NCBI GenBank assembly: GCA_032622095.1
Contig: CP136063.1
Span: forward strand, 276,513,426-276,577,425
Direction of reading: 5' to 3'
DNA from: Siphonodentalium dalli
Lineage: Eukaryota > Mollusca > Scaphopoda > Gadilida > Siphonodentaliidae
Length of the DNA stretch: 64,000 nt
The notes beneath the pieces were generated by a model. It saw nothing but the letters and a program-made list of their open reading frames with translations. It did no database searches and had not been told where the DNA came from. Every line of letters starts with the position of its first letter. Within the stretch, counting starts at the first letter, position 1. The translations under genes were made by a program, and so were the position numbers. Positions 9,897 to 20,890 of this stretch are shown piece by piece.

Positions 9897-10276
9897 CCCT
9901 TTACCCAACAGATGGGCCCTGTGCCAATGCATTCTCTTATATATGCGAGTCGACCATAGGTCGCCTCGCATATATAAGAGAATGCATTGGCTTAACACAT
10001 TAAAAATTATAAAATTGTTAAAGAATGTAAGAAAAAATGGTAAAAAGTGTTATTTTAGGCCAATGCGTTCTCTTATATATGCGAGGCGACCTATGGTCGA
10101 CTCGCATATATAAGAGAATGCATTGGCACAGGGCATAACTGTAACTATCACAATGTGGTCAAGGAGCCGGTTCCAATGATATCCATATTTGTATGGTTCT
10201 ATTGAGACAGACCGAAGATATGTTAGGCTGTTGAAGCTTTATTTGGCCGGTTTTGGCCGGTTTGTTGGGTAAAGGG
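9897..10276. mobile_element. TTAA-flanked piggyBac-like MITE with two palindromic hairpins
   Basis: TTAA (9893-9896) | CCCTTTACCCAACA ... TGTTGGGTAAAGGG | TTAA (10277-10280) gives perfect 14-bp TIRs and a TTAA duplication, as in piggyBac-type elements (CCYTTT ends). Inside are two 69-nt near-perfect palindromes, 9923-9991 and 10059-10127, in opposite orientation to each other. Both are relatives of the 96-bp satellite unit of the 51-59 kb structure. It abuts the preceding TTAA element and shares one TTAA with it. Confidence 0.8.
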
Positions 10277-10464
10277 TTAAGTTGCTGAAGCATTTACCAA
10301 CTTGGCGCCACTTTAAGCCAGAAATTAAAAGCTTTAAAAGCGCTTCTTCAAACATTTCCGTTATTTCGCCAATAATCCTAGCATCGAGTGCCACGCACGT
10401 GTTATTGCGATTTAATAGCAATCGCTATATAATCGTGAACACAGGTTAAGTATCTTTCGCTATC

Positions 10465-10600
10465 AAATTTTGTATACATATTGGATGACATGACATAAAT
10501 TTTGTATACATATTGGATGACATGACATAAATTTTGTATACATATTGGATGACATGACATAAATTTTGTATACATATTGGATGACATGACATAAATTTTG
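10465..10600. repeat. 32-bp tandem repeat
   Basis: Just over four near-identical copies of a 32-bp unit containing TTTTGTATACATATTGGATG. Copies differ at almost no positions, so it is young or homogenised. Confidence 0.9.
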
Positions 10601-10789
10601 AAAATTTTGTCATTTGTATTTGTTCGTGTAAGACACTGATTCAGGGTTCCAATTTAAACAACTAAACAAAATATTCCAAGTTAACGTCACTATTGGCTTT
10701 TCTACTGAAAATAAATTAAATAATGTTAACAATCAAATTTGATGCATACAACTAGACTTATAAATACAAAACAGTTCAATTTTGCTGTT

Positions 10790-11335
10790 CAAAAGTTAAC
10801 CCGTTCTACACCAAATGGATTCTCCCATTCAGTCTGATTCAGTTATAAAAAAATACACTAAAATGGTTTATTATTCATTTGGAGGGATGTTAATAAATAT
10901 GAGCAGACGACAGCCAGATGAAAATATAATACAAGTATACATGTAGAAGAATTCATATTCATTGGTGGGAAATGTTTAGATAATAAGTTCAACAAACGAC
11001 CTATGTTCGTTTGTTGAACTTATTATCTGAACATCTCCAAAGGGAGTTACTCGCCAATGTGTGTTTAGACTAGAAATACAAAACAATGTAATATTTTATT
11101 GAAAAGTTAATCCGGCCGTTCTACACTATAAATCGATTCTCCCACTCAGTTACAAAAAGTAAACATTAGAATTGTCTATTAGTCATTTAGAGGGATGCTA
11201 AGAATATATGAGCAGGCGAAAATATAATATACTAGCGCAGAAGAATTCATATTCATTGGAGGGAAACGTTTGATATAATAAGTTCAATAAACGATCTATA
11301 TTCCTTTGTTGAACTTATTATCTGAAAATATCAGA
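10790..11335. repeat. Direct duplication, each copy ending in a hairpin
   Basis: Two diverged ~240-bp copies (10,790-11,040 and about 11,100-11,335) share 'agaagaattcatattcattg'. Each ends in a palindrome: AGATAATAAGTTCAACAAAC with its complement at 10,977-11,031, and the equivalent at about 11,270-11,325. They may be paired MITE remnants. Confidence 0.65.
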
Positions 11336-11489
11336 ACGAAGTTGAAGATCAGAGAAGTTAGCCAATTGTTAAGAAGCTGTCTCTATCACTCACAGAATGT
11401 ATACCTGTACTCAAGGATTTGCCTTATTCCGATTTATGCTACGACTTTCTTCCTATGTGCCCTGTCGCTAACTCGGGGTCATATTGGAT

Positions 11490-11670
11490 CCACCAGGTCC
11501 GGTTCCGTGGTTTTAGTGCTACAGGTCAAAGTTTTGGAGTAGCATTCCATATATGGAAGTCAAGAATAATTCAAAAGCTCCATATTTCAAAATTATACTC
11601 CAAAACATTGACCAGTATATAGCACTAAAACTACGGAAACGGGGCTGGAAGATATCTTAAACCACGGAAC
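11490..11670. repeat. Imperfect inverted repeat
   Basis: The left arm contains TTCCGTGGTTTTAGTGCTAC and AGTTTTGGAGTA. The right arm (about 11,570-11,670) contains their complements, for example TAGCACTAAAACTACGGAAA. A short AT-rich loop includes CATATATGG. It is probably a degraded TIR element. Confidence 0.55.
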
Positions 11671-13524
11671 GGAGCTGGATGAATCCAATACGGACGCAAC
11701 CCAGTGACCTCGCTTATTAGCATCACAGGAAGTCTCTAAGAGGTAACTCCGGTACAGCATCAGAACAAGTGTGTTGACACGCAAATTAAATTTTATTTCC
11801 ACATAAATGGACTCCACACACATGCGCATTAGTTCAACAACTATTTCCAGCACATATTTCAGGAATTAATATATCGATCTAATTTTCAGATATTTTGAAA
11901 TCGCTGTCATAGTTAGGGAACACAAATATAATTGCCAATTTTAGTCGATGTGAAAATAAAATTTCAATTAATGACCATAAAATTTAGCTTTAAACGTTAG
12001 TGTCTGAGTCAAATACCTCGATAAATGTACACCTCGATAAATGTACACTTATTTCATCTGAGTCACTTTTTGTTCTAGTATTTCATAAATTTTCGCCTAA
12101 TTGTCTTTGAAATATTTATTGATCTTCCTCTAAGAAATTGACAAATCTTCCTCCGAGTTTGAACGTATTCTAGACTTAGACACAAGATAATATTTCTTGT
12201 TTTAAGTTTATTTTTCTCCCTTTTGGCAGTGTGCGAAAGCCCCAATGGTCTACAGTTCCAATTGTTGTACTAATATTCACTATATATGCAATCTTTGCTT
12301 CGATATGTGCTCAACCGTGTCACGGTGGCCGGCTCTCTCAACTTCCTCATTTTCTTATGAAGACGAATCGTTATGGGCGGAGGTGTATCCTCAGAATCAC
12401 TGTCTGGTAGTGGCGCTACACCTAAATCAGTCATCATCTGGAAAAAAAATCCTATGTGGTCCTACAAATGGGGGAATTATGGTTTGAAACTAAATGTTTA
12501 CTCCATCGTTCTTATCCTCATTACATGTATGTCCCGAATCATATTCACCATGGATTATGTTCTAACTCATAGGTTCTTTATATACTGGTGATGTTCAATC
12601 ACCAGCGTACACTTGAGATCTAAGCCAATGTGATTTGACATTGTTTCTCTGTACACAAGGGCTGTGTGAGCATTCTAATGCATTTAACATAATTATACAC
12701 ATACTTTCAATGATTCGTCTTGGAATAATATAATACATGTATTTTGGAGGAAGAGTTTTAAAAATCTAAGAGGAAGAAAGAAATTATCACGGTGAAACGA
12801 TATTATAAGTGATTTTTTTTAATCTACATGATAAACATTAGGCAGTCGGGTGGCATTCAGTGTATATTTGTAGTCATCCTTGACACTAAAATATTCTTTA
12901 GACAACCGCAGGCGGTGCATTGATTCCAGATAATGAGTATGTAATTTGTGGCAGCGATTAAAAAATCTACATTGTTTTTTTGGCAGCAATGCCTTTTGTG
13001 GTGATGACCATTTGACATCGCTCTAACTAATATTATACTCTGTTTGAACCATCGATGGTAACTTCGTTTGAATCAAATACGACTTTGTACGAGAAACCAT
13101 TTCCAAAATAAGGTAGATATCAACAATACTTTCAGTACATGTATATGCAACGTTAGGATAAGTAGCAGATTGGCAAAAACGTCTGTCATCCGAAATAAGC
13201 TTCAAGACAAGACGTACAGCTTGCTTTGTAACGACAACAGTTTCTGTTTGGAATCATTGCATTTGTTTTCTACTAAAGAAAGAAATTGGCACAGAGCTTC
13301 GATTATTATGCCCTAATAATACATTATCGCTGATATTCTTGGTGAACATACACCATTGTCCGGAAGAGTGATTTGTCAAAAAAAAAAACTATAAAACAGA
13401 TACTCCTATCACAACCAAAACAATGACTCCTCATAAAATAAACTGATTTCACCTCATGCGAATATGGTTATGTTGACCTGAGATGCCGAGAATGTATTCG
13501 GGTTTACTGACATTCATTGACAAC
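11671..13524. other. Low-information intergenic stretch
   Basis: I see no supported gene. At 12,017-12,046 a 'cctcgataaatgtacac' unit occurs twice. A good-looking acceptor (CTCCCTTTTGGCAG, ending about 12,230) is followed by an open frame with a hydrophobic stretch, but I found no partner exon. Confidence 0.35.
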
Positions 13525-13592
13525 ATCATCAGCATCATCATCATCAACAACAACAACAACAGATACAACAACAATCAACAACAACATAATTA
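13525..13592. repeat. CAT/CAA trinucleotide microsatellite
   Basis: Interrupted runs of CAT, then CAA, about 65 bp. It is non-coding in context. Confidence 0.85.
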
Positions 13593-13897
13593 TGCAATTC
13601 AATAACATCTGATAGCAGATTCATAATTGTTTTTTTTCCATAAAGACTATTATTAGAGACTATACATGGCATATCAAGTGGACTATAGTAATACCTGCAA
13701 CTGCTAGTCTGTTTCCTTCGAAATCATCGGCAATATATAAACAAAGTAAAACGTGAGCCTCTAACTCAAATGTGGCACAATCAGGGCGGTGGCCTGCACA
13801 TAACACACCATGCACCAGCCCACAATGCACCTATGCGCGCCGAAACATATGCTAATGGCGCACTTTTTGTCGCTTTCGGCGCTTTCGGCTCATTATC

Positions 13898-16800
13898 ATG
13901 GGAGATTTCAATGGTAACTTGGAAAAAACCGATGCTAGAAACAATTCATTTTCAAAATTTATCGACTCATGCAAAATACAATCTGTCAACAGTAAACCCG
14001 TCTGCAGCGATCCACGCTTTACATTTGTAGCTGCTGGTGGAAACCACGGGACAATAATAGATCATATTCTGATTCCAATTTCTGATACACGCAGAATAGC
14101 CAGCGTTAAAATTTTGGATAACTCTTCCAATGTGTCAAATCACCGTCCAATCCAAATGTGCATATCATATGAGGCGGAAATAGAATCGTCACCGACAAGT
14201 GTAAACCCAGCCAGGCCGAACTGGAAAAAGCTCTCCTCTTCAAACGAGGATCTGTGGCTTTATCAATCACACGTTTGCGAAACTTTACCGACATATGCAA
14301 TTAAAAGTACACGAGATTTAGACAAATTTTATGACGATGTTACACTCAGCCTAAAAGAGTCTTCACAAATGTTTGTGGCCCCGAAGAAATTTAATCGCCA
14401 TCTCAAGCCATTTTGGCACGAACATTTGAATGAGCTGCACAAAACAATGACTTCGTATCGGCGCATTTGGCTGGAAGCAGACAGTCCACGCGATGACACT
14501 CACATTGCATATCGAAATTACAAAGACGCAAAATGCCTCTTTCGACGTGAATACCGAAGGGCCAATGAACAGTTTCTCAGAAAAGCCGACGAAAGGCTTG
14601 ACACCCTTGCTGAAACAGACATGGACAATTTTTTTCGAGCCTTTAATGCTCATAAAGCACGGAGAAAGGCACCCGCCCAACATTTATTCGAAGTAGACGC
14701 CAAGACACTCCGTGATCCCCCTGAAGTGATAGAAGCATGGGCAGCATATTACGAAATTCTTTACTCACCTCTTCAAAGTGAAACCTTTGACAAATCCCAC
14801 TTTGAAAACGTTAATGCTATAGTATCCCGGGACCACAATGATTTATCAGGTAATCTTGATTCACTTTTATGCTACAATGTTAAGTCTGATGAACTTGAAA
14901 ATGTACTCAGATCAGTAAGCAAAGGGAAAGCCCCAGGTCATGACTCCATATCATATGAGCACATTTTATATGGCGGTGAGTATATATTACATACTATCGC
15001 CCACATGTTCACCAAAATGTTGGAATTCAATCACATACCATCACAGGCGAAAATCGGAGTCATGGTGCCACTGTACAAAGGGGGCAGCAAACCAAAGACG
15101 AAATTTGATAACTACAGAGCTATAACCTTGCTTCCTATCCTCTATAAGATTCTCGAAAAAATCATATTTCATCGTCTGGAATCTCATGCCCCACATCTTA
15201 TCCAAGTTAACTCCCTACAACATGGATTTCAGAAAGGGGTAAGCAGCATGCACTCTTCCTACATAATCAGTGAATGCATATCATATACCAAAGAGCTACA
15301 CAGCCCCCTTTATGCTTGCTTTCTCGACGCACGTAAAGCGTTTGATACAGTGTGGTTAAACGGATTGTTGTTCAAATTACTCCAGAGAGGTTTCTGCGGT
15401 AAAATATGGCACATTATCAAAACTCTCCTTTGTGGTCTACAATGCGCTGTCCGCTTTAATAATTTAACTTCCAAACTAATCCCCATAAACCAAGGAACAA
15501 GACAAGGAAGCATATTAGCCCCTCTTTTATACATGCTGTTCGTTGATGACCTTTTGGCTGACCTATTTTCAAATCCTCATGGCTTGCGATTGAATTCCAT
15601 AAACTGTGTAGCACCAACACAAGCTGACGACATGACGCTTTTGTCTCTGACAGCAACCGGTGTACAACAGTTGTGCAACGTATGTGGAGAGTATAGCCGG
15701 AAATGGCGATTTTGTTATAACCAGGACAAATGTAAGGTGGTCGTGTTCAATGAAACAAATTCTAATGCTAGAAATCGCACGATAAATACGTGGATCCTCA
15801 ACGACAAACCGATATCCGAATCTGACAAAATTACACACCTTGGCATACCTTTACATCGCGAGTCACATGCTAGCAAGCTCTCCAGTCACATATGTGAGAA
15901 AATTAGATCAGTCTATCTCATGTTAAGTAACGCCGGTATGTATGCTGGTGGGATTACCCCACTCAGCTGCCTTACAATATATTCTTCGGTTGTTTTACCC
16001 AAAAGTCTTTATGGGACAGAACTTATGTGTGGGCTCAGTGAGACAAATTTGACATCTCTGGAACGAGCACATAGGTTCTGCCTCAAACGCATCCAAGGAT
16101 TGCCCACAAGATCCCGAACTGATGTAGTCCAATCTCTCCTTGGAACAGGTTCCTTGTCGTCGATTGTTGATAAACGAAAACTATGTTTTTTGGGGAACCT
16201 CTGTAGAATAACGCAAGGAAAATCGTCGCAAGAAATCTTCTCCTCGCGATTGGCCGACCACCTTTCGCAAACGTCAACTGATGAATCTTCTTTTATCAAC
16301 GATGTTATATCCATACTAAAACGGTATCATTTATATTCATATCTTCACAACTACGCCACACATGGTAATTTCCCATCCAAAGGTGAATGGAAAACAATCA
16401 CCACACAACATATTAACGATATACAAAATCGTGAATGTGAAGAGCGCATGAGAAGCTCTGAATCACTAACAACGTTCGCACAAAATCATAATATAATGTC
16501 AAAATCTATTCTTTGGAGATCTTGTAGATCACATTCACAGGAAAAACATAAATTCTTGCTTGCTGCGAAGCTTCTGGCCCTGCATACACGTACCTCCCCA
16601 GAATGCGGACATTGCAAACGGTGTGGCAAAGTTTATGTTGATATTGTGGAGCATGCCTTACTGGATTGCTCTTCGACTTCAGAGTCTAGAATCCAAATGT
16701 GGTTTTCATTAATTGATATTTTCGGCATACCATGTTTTTTATTCATTGATGCTCTCACACAGAAGGACCAAGTGATGGTATTTCTTTCTATCCTGTCTGA

Positions 16801-16933
16801 CGATATCAGGAGACAAATACTCAATCTGAACGAATTTTCGCTATTTGTGGTGAGGAATTCATACGGAATGTGGTCCCAGTATACAAAGGAGATCAATCTC
16901 GTCGTAGATAGCAATCTGCTTGTCAATCCTTAA
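13898..16933 (+). CDS. Endonuclease/reverse transcriptase ORF of the non-LTR element
   Basis: The intact 1011-codon ORF has no stop or frameshift. Residues 1-88 are the C-terminal part of an apurinic-type endonuclease: GDFN at 2-5, IDHILI at 54-59, and SNHRPI at 80-85 where SDH is usual. The reverse transcriptase follows, with YRAITLLP near 405, FLDARKAFDTVW near 474, GTRQGS near 533 and the catalytic box QADD at 575-578 where F/YADD is usual. The C-terminus has a Cys/His knuckle (CGHCKRCG near 902, then H and C). The endonuclease N-terminus and any ORF1 are missing, so this copy is probably not autonomous. The open frame continues a few codons upstream of the chosen ATG (LII-MGDFN). The clade is not assigned (CR1/Jockey/I-like). 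Confidence 0.9.
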   Translation: MGDFNGNLEKTDARNNSFSKFIDSCKIQSVNSKPVCSDPRFTFVAAGGNHGTIIDHILIPISDTRRIASVKILDNSSNVSNHRPIQMCISYEAEIESSPTSVNPARPNWKKLSSSNEDLWLYQSHVCETLPTYAIKSTRDLDKFYDDVTLSLKESSQMFVAPKKFNRHLKPFWHEHLNELHKTMTSYRRIWLEADSPRDDTHIAYRNYKDAKCLFRREYRRANEQFLRKADERLDTLAETDMDNFFRAFNAHKARRKAPAQHLFEVDAKTLRDPPEVIEAWAAYYEILYSPLQSETFDKSHFENVNAIVSRDHNDLSGNLDSLLCYNVKSDELENVLRSVSKGKAPGHDSISYEHILYGGEYILHTIAHMFTKMLEFNHIPSQAKIGVMVPLYKGGSKPKTKFDNYRAITLLPILYKILEKIIFHRLESHAPHLIQVNSLQHGFQKGVSSMHSSYIISECISYTKELHSPLYACFLDARKAFDTVWLNGLLFKLLQRGFCGKIWHIIKTLLCGLQCAVRFNNLTSKLIPINQGTRQGSILAPLLYMLFVDDLLADLFSNPHGLRLNSINCVAPTQADDMTLLSLTATGVQQLCNVCGEYSRKWRFCYNQDKCKVVVFNETNSNARNRTINTWILNDKPISESDKITHLGIPLHRESHASKLSSHICEKIRSVYLMLSNAGMYAGGITPLSCLTIYSSVVLPKSLYGTELMCGLSETNLTSLERAHRFCLKRIQGLPTRSRTDVVQSLLGTGSLSSIVDKRKLCFLGNLCRITQGKSSQEIFSSRLADHLSQTSTDESSFINDVISILKRYHLYSYLHNYATHGNFPSKGEWKTITTQHINDIQNRECEERMRSSESLTTFAQNHNIMSKSILWRSCRSHSQEKHKFLLAAKLLALHTRTSPECGHCKRCGKVYVDIVEHALLDCSSTSESRIQMWFSLIDIFGIPCFLFIDALTQKDQVMVFLSILSDDIRRQILNLNEFSLFVVRNSYGMWSQYTKEINLVVDSNLLVNP

Positions 16934-17390
16934 CTGGACTCCCTTTACATGTGCCCTTTTATTATCCATATAGTTGTAACGCTAATTTGCTTGGCACATT
17001 CTGTAAATAACAACCTTCAAGCATATAATTTTATATTTGTTGACAATCAATTTGCGAGACACTCTACAACCACAATTTTTGCATTACCTGTTCAACTTCT
17101 CAGTGATACATTAGCTGATGTGCAAATAAAGTGGCCCCACACCTTGGGGGACCTTCGTTTGTCACATCGGGTAAGTACCTCGCTCCAAAGTTGGATCATT
17201 GATATCGTCTCCAGATAGACTCAGGCATATTCGTGTCAATACCAACTGAAATTAAACACAAGCTAGGAAAACTTGTGATTAAATGAAAGTTTGCATCCGA
17301 GTGTGAATACTCGTATGTACGGCCTTATACATGCAGTGAATTATTATATGATCGTATGCGTGCATGTTTGCTTTTGTGTGCTTGCCCTGT

Positions 17391-17665
17391 CCACATTTAT
17401 ATATGTGTATATATGTGTATGTGTATTGTATGTGTATGTGTGTATGTATGTGTATGTGTGTGTGTGTATGTATGTATGTATGTATATGTATATATATATA
17501 TATATGTATATATATATGTATGTATGTGTATATATGTATATATATATGTGTATATGGCTATATATATATATATATATGTATATATGTGTATGTATATGTA
17601 TGTGTATGTGTATGTGTGTGTGTGTGTATATATATATGTATGTATATGTGTGTGTGGGTGCGCGT
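17391..17665. repeat. TA/TG-rich microsatellite
   Basis: Compound TATG, TGTG and TATA runs. They create four long overlapping ORFs on both strands made of Y/I/V/C or H/T/I, none of which is a gene. It lies in the 3' region of the retrotransposon. Confidence 0.9.
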
Positions 17666-18239
17666 GTGTGTCTATGACTGCGTACATGTCTGTACACCCG
17701 TCCGCTCGTCAGTGTATGTATGTATGTATATCTGTTCGCCTGCATGTGTCCGCATTCCTGCCAATCGACATAGCTGTCTGCGTATATGTACATTATATAT
17801 GTCTGTCGCTCTGACTTTGATTTCTGTCTGAATCTGTATTCATTTGTATATGTCTTCTTCACCTGTTCATCCCACTTGTGTAAATATTTGTATTATGATG
17901 TTTAATGTTTGATAAGCTCTTCGTGTAACGGAGGAAAATAAAGGATATATATTAGGAAGTGGCCGTAATAGTATTCCATATGCACCAGCCCATTTGCTCT
18001 CGCGAGACACTGGGTTCAAAAGACAATTTTATAGTGGTAGTTCGACCACACGCAGCCGTGGATCATTCACAAAAAGCCGCTGGAAATTGGAAACATTATT
18101 CCCTGCATATTCAAAGGCCAGATAAATATCGGACCACTGATTTGCGTGAAAAGATTGGCATCTTATAGCACAGTACCATTTAAAACAGCTAGCAAATAAG
18201 AAACTGTATTCCGCTGTGTTTGGATATCCATATCACACT

Positions 18240-19030
18240 GGGCACATGTATGGGCAGCCATTCGGTCGGAAATTACACGAAATAAAAGTTAATGGTGGTT
18301 TGTAAAAACAACTACAATCTATTTTAAAACAATAGTCTCCATTTTCAAACCAATGGTCGTTCTTTGATTCAATAAGAGACAATTACGTGTTAACAGATAT
18401 AGATTCACAATCAACGTTGACCGATGCAAAATTAATGTTCTATTTTAATTTAATAGTATTCATTGTTCAAATAATATCTAATAACAAACAATTAATACAG
18501 CTTTGCTCATATTCAGTAAACGTACATTCCGTTTCAATAGCCATATTGAAACCAATAGACGATTTCTCACGATCAGTGATTATCGTTATCAAACTAATAG
18601 ACCTTATTGTAAAACTAATAACTCATTGTAAAACTAATAAATAAAACCGTAATTAACTTATTGTAAAACTAATAACCTATTGTAAAATTAATAGACCTTA
18701 TTGTAAAACTAATAACTTATAGTAAAACCTATATCTAAAACCGTCATTAACTTATTGTAAAACTAATAACTTATTGTAAAATTAATAGACCTTATTGTAA
18801 AACTAATAATCAATAGACATATTTTAAACCAATATACTATTTCCCACGATCAATGATTATCGTTATCAAACTAATATCTAATAGCGGAATCAACTATTTC
18901 AGGTCAAACCAATGAGCTCATTTGAAATTAATGATTAAAACACAAACCTATAAGCAATTCGTAAATTAACGCTAGGGGCGCTGGCCACCAATTTTGTTCG
19001 CAAAATCCGTGACGTCAGAAATATAGAAAT
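18240..19030 (-). mobile_element. Tandem-repeat element, copy in minus orientation
   Basis: Inverse relative of 26,345-27,280. Shared segments are 'gggcagccattcggtcggaa', 'ttaatggtggtttgtaaaaa', 'caaaccaatggtcgttcttt' and, at the other end, a 'ttaacgctaggggcgctgg' block followed by GTGACGTCA. The interior is an AT-rich tandem array (18,600-18,800) of 'ttattgtaaaactaataa'. No transposase and no definite TIR were seen. Confidence 0.6.
18600..18810. repeat. AT-rich tandem array within the 18-kb element
   Basis: Short units of TTATTGTAAAACTAATAA type with a longer ~130-bp super-repeat that includes 'aaaccgt(a/c)attaacttatt'. Confidence 0.75.
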
Positions 19031-19800
19031 AAACATGGGAGTTCCCAATGTCATGTCGATGTGACGATTTGGAATATGAGTTCACTCGGTGCAAATCAAA
19101 CGACGATAAATATTCACTATAATATATAGGACATATAGTGGAGTAGATTAAGTCAAATTTTCAAGGCAGTTGTTCAAATTGTTACTTTAGCATGAAACTT
19201 TGCACATATGTACATCTTCTTTAATATTAGATATGGAGCCACGCTGAAATTTCACTTTAACCCCTCTTTTTAAGGGGTTTTCCAAATTTATAGAGCGTTT
19301 CGTGATTATATTATTTAATAAATATCGCAATTAATCTCACCATGAAATATACGATTTAAAATTAGGCATATTCAGTTCGTATGACTCTGAGATATATAAT
19401 GCCACATTTTAAGGGTAAAATTGGAACTCCCCGCCCAAGATGGTCGTTAAAATGACAGATGAAAGAGGGAATTTGACGTTTTTTCGCTAATATCTTCTAG
19501 ATCAGGTTCTGCTGAATGGAACTGGTTCGGAAATGTGAGTTCATTTTGTATTGCTCATGTTAAGAGATAATTGGAGCAATGAATATATGTCATTCGTATG
19601 ATCCAAGTCCCTCCCGCTATCCCTCAATAATTCGATTATACATAACTCGGTATGAAATTTAACCAAATATCACCGTTATGAATCTAGTCATATTTTAACA
19701 AGAATTGGACAGAACTTTGCAAATTATGACATACAATTACTTATGAATTTTTGCGCTTAAGTGCAAATATTTTACGTTTAATCACAAATCATTTGCGCCT
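19031..19800. other. Unassigned spacer
   Basis: I recognise no gene. Near its right end there are short motifs such as 'gcgcttaagtgcaaat', related to the palindromic minisatellite at 20.7 kb. Confidence 0.4.
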
Positions 19801-20244
19801 AAGCCTGCAAATAGCGTGTCTGTCATTTGCAGAATGAGGTCCACAGAGGGTGAATTTAGTGATGCTACCCTGCATAGCGGGCTAGCATAACTAAATTCAC
19901 CCTCTGGGGACCTCATTCTGCTTAGGCCTCATTATCTGGGAAGTAACTATGGTATCAAATTAACATTGTTTTAGTTACGTTTTCCCATCTTGGAAGTTTC
20001 TATATCCCCTAATTTGCAGAAGATAAAATCCATAATCGAGGCTCCAAATGGGTGAACATCACCAACTTCAACTGGGGAACTTCAATCTTATCCTAGGACT
20101 GCCATAGCAGTTGAGGGCCCTAAGCAGAATGAGGCCCCCAGAGGGTAAATTTAGTGATGCTAGCCCACTATGCGGTGTAGCGTCACTAAATTCACCCTCT
20201 GGGGACCTCATTCTACAAATGACAGACACGCTATTTGCAGGCTT
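19801..20244. mobile_element. Double-hairpin MITE, full-length copy
   Basis: The termini AAGCCTGCAAATAGCGTGTC and its complement bound 444 bp. Just inside each end lies a palindrome with 'ccagagggtgaatttagtga'. The centre ('caccaacttcaactggggaa') is shared with the 35.6-kb copy but absent from the 5.4-kb copy. No coding capacity. Confidence 0.8.
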
Positions 20245-20254
20245 GCACTCAAGT

Positions 20255-20605
20255 CTATATACCTGTAGGCCCATCATAAAAGGGAAGCAATCCCCAGTGA
20301 TCCCTAGATACCAGTACCTTTTATGACCATGGAAATGGTATATATCTGTACAGGATATGTCTCTTTTATAAAATGTAATAGATCTCTGGGATGGAGGCAC
20401 AAATTCTTAGGGACAGGGATGCTGATAATATGAAAATATGTTTTTCCCCTATTTCTATTCAATAAGTACATGTACACCACGAGGGAAGCAAGCCACCAGT
20501 AACCCCTAATTCCCCTTCTATGGCCATGGAAATGGTATATATTTGTGCAGGAGATGTCCCTTTAATAAAATATACTAGAGCTTTGGGAATGGGACACCAG
20601 AGACA
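20255..20605. repeat. Two-copy diverged duplication
   Basis: 'ccatggaaatggtatatat' plus flanks occurs at about 20,328 and 20,525, with similar surrounding text ('agggaagcaa', 'gcaggagatgtccct'). Function is unknown. Confidence 0.6.
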
Positions 20606-20721
20606 GAGATGCTTTTGACTTTTCAACTTTCGAGTCTGTAAGGGCTACAACTATGGGCCCATAATAATATACTATGAGATGGACTCCATCATTCACAATC
20701 AGAGGGAAGTAAAGGAGTGTT

Positions 20722-20890
20722 AGGTATTTGCGCTTAAGCGCAAAGCATTTACACTTAAGCGAAAATGATTTTCACTTAAGCGCAAACAAATTGATAGACA
20801 CATATTTGTGCTCAAGCGCAAATGACATTCGCTTAAGCCCAAATGATTTATGTTTAAGCTTAATATTTGTGCTTGAGCGCAAATAAATAA
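20722..20890. repeat. Palindromic minisatellite, TTTGCGCTTAAGCGCAAA
   Basis: A perfect 18-bp palindrome at 20,727-20,744 is followed by about six degenerate copies of the half-site GC(T/G)(C/T)AAGCGCAAA in both orientations. Confidence 0.75.

Larger units (their letters stand above)
13860..17943 (+). mobile_element. 5'-truncated non-LTR retrotransposon
   Basis: The body is the APE/RT ORF (13,898-16,933). It starts abruptly inside the endonuclease domain, typical of 5' truncation during target-primed reverse transcription. A 3' UTR of about 1 kb follows, interrupted by a TA/TG-rich microsatellite (17,391-17,660). It seems to end near 'cggaggaaaataaagg' around 17,930-17,943. No flanking target duplication was identified, so both ends are approximate. 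Confidence 0.6.

Noticed and set aside
17344-17862. Several 96-172-codon ORFs on both strands over the TA/TG microsatellite
   Set aside because: All are Y/I/V/C or H/T/I low-complexity translations of a simple repeat, open in many frames at once, with no domain or splice context.
18000-18040. tRNA-like B box ('gggttcaaaag') suggesting a tRNA-derived SINE
   Set aside because: No matching A box at the right distance and no cloverleaf. The match is short and could be chance.
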